Assembly (NCBI GenBank): GCA_913061025.1 | Contig: CAJXUJ010000073.1 | Location: 1-6,705 of the forward strand | Length of the DNA: 6,705 nt | Source: an uncultured Actinomycetes bacterium | GTDB taxonomy: Bacteria; Actinomycetota; Actinomycetes; S36-B12 | Direction of reading: 5' to 3' | Shown here: one piece after another, positions 4,705-6,705 of the stretch | How positions within the stretch are numbered: the stretch's first letter is position 1 | Layout of the letters: each line of letters starts with the position of its first letter | Program-made: the position numbers and the translations under genes | Notes under the pieces: generated by a model | Seen by the model: the letters and a program-made list of their open reading frames with translations, nothing else | Told to the model about the DNA's origin: nothing | The model's database searches: none

Positions 4705-5864
4705 GCTGCACGCCTAGACGAGTGCGCGTCGGACATCACTACGTCGAGTATGCGGTCGCAGGCGTTCGCGTAGGTACGGGGAAGCGCGGGCAATTCACCT
4801 TCATCAGCACGTGAAGTCATCGATGGGACATGGGGAATCACGGCGGTGAGTTCGGTTCCGAGCGCGTGCTCGATGTCATCTCGAGCAATGCCGCGCGGAC
4901 TGTTCGCCTGGACAACCGCAAGGGGAGAGATTTTGCCCCTCAACCAGGCGTACCGACGAGCAGCAGCCGCTGCCGCTCGAACGTGATCGCCCACGACCAA
5001 GACCGCACTGTCACTCACGGCCAGAACAGAGGTGAGGAAGTCATCTGAACAGCGGGAACAATCCACGAACACGTGATCGTGTGAACGCTTCCCGGCCGCG
5101 AGGACCGAGGCCATCGTGGCCGGGTCTATCGCGTTGGACGCGGGGGTCACGGATGCGTCGTCGTTCCTCGAACACGAAAGGATCGATACGTCACCGATAC
5201 GAGGAAGCGCCGCGTCCAGATGCCCGGCTGGCAGGTGACCCGAGACGTGTCGGAGATCGGACCAGCGAGCACCCGTCTTCTCCTCTGCACCGAAGACCAA
5301 GTCGAGACCACCACCCCAGGGATCAGCATCGACGACCAGGCTCCTGCTTCCCCTCTTGATGGCGGTCATCGCCACGTTCACGGTCAGGGTCGACGTTCCG
5401 ACACCACCGGTACCTCCCAAGATCGCCGTGACTCGACCGTCACGCACGGGTCCCTCTGCGCATTCGCGAAAGGACTCCATCAGCCATCGCTCGCCCTCGG
5501 GTAGCTCCACCACGTGCTCGGCTCCGACCTCGACAGCGAATCGCCACATATCCCGTTGTCGAGCGGTGTCGTGTGCATCGATGTCGCCATCGGCGTGCAC
5601 GACAACTACCCGCGCCCGCTTTCCCGGAATCTCCGACGTGGACGACACATCCGAGCCGATGAGCACGAGTGGTGCCTCCAGCCAGTGTCGAGCGGCCGAG
5701 GAGAGGTCGGAAGCGACGTGCACTTCGAGTGCGGCGGATGAGGCCAGTCGCACCACGTCATCTATCAACGGAAGTGACGACGAAACCAACAACGGCCGAC
5801 GTCCATCGGTGGGCATGTCGTTCAATCGATCAAGATCAACGTCAGAGGAATCGAATTCGTTCAT
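4701..5864 (-). CDS. ssd: Septum-site-determining-like protein Ssd (CpaE/TadZ family, Rv3660c-like)
   Basis: This is a 387-residue protein when started at ATG 5864. Residues about 25-75 resemble an atypical receiver-like domain (LLVSSSLPLIDDVVRLA start) as in CpaE/TadZ. The P-loop NTPase domain of the MinD/ParA group follows: Walker A GGTGGVGTST (150-159), Walker A' VVDADPWGGGLD (177-188), Walker B HVFVDCS (264-270, Asp268). Both lysines of the deviant Walker A are replaced by Thr (152 and 157), so strong ATP hydrolysis is doubtful. CpaE/TadZ proteins localise Tad machines, and mycobacterial Ssd is reported to inhibit septation when overproduced. It is the first gene of the operon and overlaps tadA by 4 nt. 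Start choice: GTG at 5936 would add 24 residues with poor codon use (CTA, TTG, AGG) and nearly no room for promoters against the divergent gene; ATG at 5816 is also possible. No start has a good Shine-Dalgarno sequence. Confidence 0.88.
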   Translation of the reverse strand: MNEFDSSDVDLDRLNDMPTDGRRPLLVSSSLPLIDDVVRLASSAALEVHVASDLSSAARHWLEAPLVLIGSDVSSTSEIPGKRARVVVVHADGDIDAHDTARQRDMWRFAVEVGAEHVVELPEGERWLMESFRECAEGPVRDGRVTAILGGTGGVGTSTLTVNVAMTAIKRGSRSLVVDADPWGGGLDLVFGAEEKTGARWSDLRHVSGHLPAGHLDAALPRIGDVSILSCSRNDDASVTPASNAIDPATMASVLAAGKRSHDHVFVDCSRCSDDFLTSVLAVSDSAVLVVGDHVRAAAAAARRYAWLRGKISPLAVVQANSPRGIARDDIEHALGTELTAVIPHVPSMTSRADEGELPALPRTYANACDRILDVVMSDAHSSRRAA

Positions 5865-5980
5865 GCGACCACTGTGCTGACGGAACGCCTTCACCCTCAA
5901 GACTCGATCTAGACCCTGTGGATGAAATTCCGCCACCTGTGCATTACCCCGAATTCATGCATCAGGATTACGGTGTTGCA
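5865..5980. promoter_or_regulatory. Divergent promoter region between ssd and the HAD gene
   Basis: With the preferred starts, 116 nt separate the two divergent genes, which must hold both promoters. On the + strand TACGGT (5969-5974) matches the actinobacterial -10 form TANNNT. Its last base is 7 nt before G5981, the GTG proposed as the HAD start, so a leaderless transcript is possible; no good -35 is visible. On the minus strand I saw no TANNNT match in this stretch; the ssd promoter was not located. Confidence 0.4.
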
Positions 5981-6705
5981 GTGACCTCAGCCGCCTTCTT
6001 CGATCTCGACAAGACAATCCTTGCCAAGTCGAGTTCCTTTGCCTTCGCTCGTCCGTTCTACCGCGAGGGCTTGATCGGTCGATCCGACGTGGTGCGCAGC
6101 GCCTATGCCCAGTTCATGTTCCTCGCTTCCGGCGCCGATCACGATCAGATGGAAACCATGCGCGAATACATGTCGGCACTCGTCACTGGCTGGGAGGTGG
6201 ACAAGGTCCAGCAGATCGTCGCGGAGACACTCGACGAGATCGTCGATCCGATGATCTACGAGGAAGCGGTTGAGCTGATCGCCGAGCATCGGGCAGCCGG
6301 GCGAGACATCATCATCATTTCGTCGTCGGGGACCGATGTAGTCGAACCGATCGGCGCTCGACTCGGAGCTGACATTGCTATCGGCACCCAGGTGGCGATC
6401 GAGGACGGCCGCTACACCGGCGAGATCCTCTTCTACGCATACGGCGAGGGCAAGGCTGAGGCGATGCGCTCGCTCGCGGAAGAACGTGGCTACGACCTCG
6501 AACAATGCTTCGCCTACTCCGATTCCCAAACCGACCTGCCCATGCTCGAAGCCGTCGGTAACCCGGTGGCGGTGAACCCAGATTCCGCTCTCCGGGCGAT
6601 CGCCCTCGAGCGTGGCTGGCCGATTTCGGACTTTGCGAGACCTGTCGACATGGGCCGGACCATCGAGACCCGGCAGGCGGTGGCGGCTGGAGCGAGTGTC
6701 GCCCT
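5981..6705 (+). CDS. HAD-IB family phosphatase (Rv3661/CicA-like), 3'-truncated by the window
   Basis: The frame is open for 241 codons to the window end with no stop. All four HAD motifs are present. Counted from GTG 5981 they are: motif I DLDKT (8-12) with the nucleophile Asp8 and Asp10; motif II SSSG (114-117); motif III Lys158 in YGEGKAEA; motif IV SDSQTDLP (180-187) with Asp181 and Asp185. The insert between motifs I and II is all helical (REGLIGRSDVVRSAYAQF region), the C1-type cap of HAD-IB/SerB-like enzymes. This supports a small-molecule phosphatase; the substrate is unknown. The last residues (QAVAAGASVA) begin a probable C-terminal membrane anchor, as I recall in Rv3661. Alternative in-frame starts are ATG 5957 and GTG 5939; the start is not settled. 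It is divergent from the Tad operon, and Rv3661 holds the same place in M. tuberculosis. Confidence 0.9.
   Translation, partial: MTSAAFFDLDKTILAKSSSFAFARPFYREGLIGRSDVVRSAYAQFMFLASGADHDQMETMREYMSALVTGWEVDKVQQIVAETLDEIVDPMIYEEAVELIAEHRAAGRDIIIISSSGTDVVEPIGARLGADIAIGTQVAIEDGRYTGEILFYAYGEGKAEAMRSLAEERGYDLEQCFAYSDSQTDLPMLEAVGNPVAVNPDSALRAIALERGWPISDFARPVDMGRTIETRQAVAAGASVA

Noticed and set aside
5356..5880. Long + strand open frame opposite ssd (174 codons)
   Set aside because: The translation is Ser/Thr/Arg-rich with no motif, while the minus strand gives a coherent P-loop protein in operon context.
5865..5936. ssd starting at GTG 5936
   Set aside because: The extra 24 codons have unselected third positions and rare codons (CTA, TTG, AGG), no clear ribosome binding site, and would leave almost no space for the divergent promoters. 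It is kept as an alternative, not excluded.
1..6705. CRISPR array, insertion sequence, prophage or defence island
   Set aside because: No spaced direct repeats of CRISPR type, no transposase or integrase, and no terminal repeats seen. All genes fit one conserved chromosomal neighbourhood.

Overview
The window reads as chromosomal DNA of a high-GC actinobacterium, most likely a mycolate-containing member of the Mycobacteriales close to Rhodococcus. The evidence is gene order and protein content: the set and order match the block I recall from Mycobacterium tuberculosis as Rv3649 and Rv3654c to Rv3661, known in protein-family naming as the 'helicase/secretion neighborhood'. The genus is an inference from memory of family sequences; no search was run.

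Layout: bases 1-1182 (+) hold the C-terminal part of a superfamily 2 DEAD/DEAH helicase with a DUF1998/MrfA-type zinc-binding C-terminus; its N-terminal part lies upstream of the window. Bases 1176-5864 or 5936 (-) hold a compact seven-gene Tad/Flp pilus locus, transcribed from right to left: ssd (CpaE/TadZ-like), tadA (ATPase), tadB and tadC (inner-membrane platform), a tiny Flp-type pilin (DUF4244), a TadE-like pseudopilin and a second short TadE/TadG-like protein. From about 5981 to the window end (+) runs a divergent HAD-IB phosphatase gene (Rv3661/CicA-like), cut by the window edge.

How it works together: the ATPase TadA is expected to drive the TadB/TadC platform, which extrudes the processed 47-residue Flp-like pilin with TadE/TadG-like minor pilins; Ssd is the expected polar or septal localisation factor. 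Genes overlap or abut (4-nt overlap ssd/tadA, 7-nt tadA/tadB, 0-nt gap tadB/tadC, 29-nt overlap tadE/last gene). The only real gap is 178 nt in front of the pilin gene; it holds a strong ribosome binding site and a perfect inverted repeat. No prepilin peptidase and no outer-membrane secretin are present, so the peptidase must be encoded elsewhere.

The most noteworthy signals are: (1) conserved linkage of a DNA helicase with a Tad machine, here with the two transcription units overlapping tail to tail by 7 nt; (2) a perfect 17-bp inverted repeat inside the tadE-like gene; (3) a three-copy 12-bp tandem repeat that triplicates the tadE stop codon while lengthening the next protein; (4) the 8-bp-arm inverted repeat upstream of the pilin; (5) loss of both characteristic lysines in the P-loop of Ssd; (6) a possible leaderless start for the HAD gene. 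The locus itself is a known family-level arrangement, not a new system; its biological role in this group is poorly settled.
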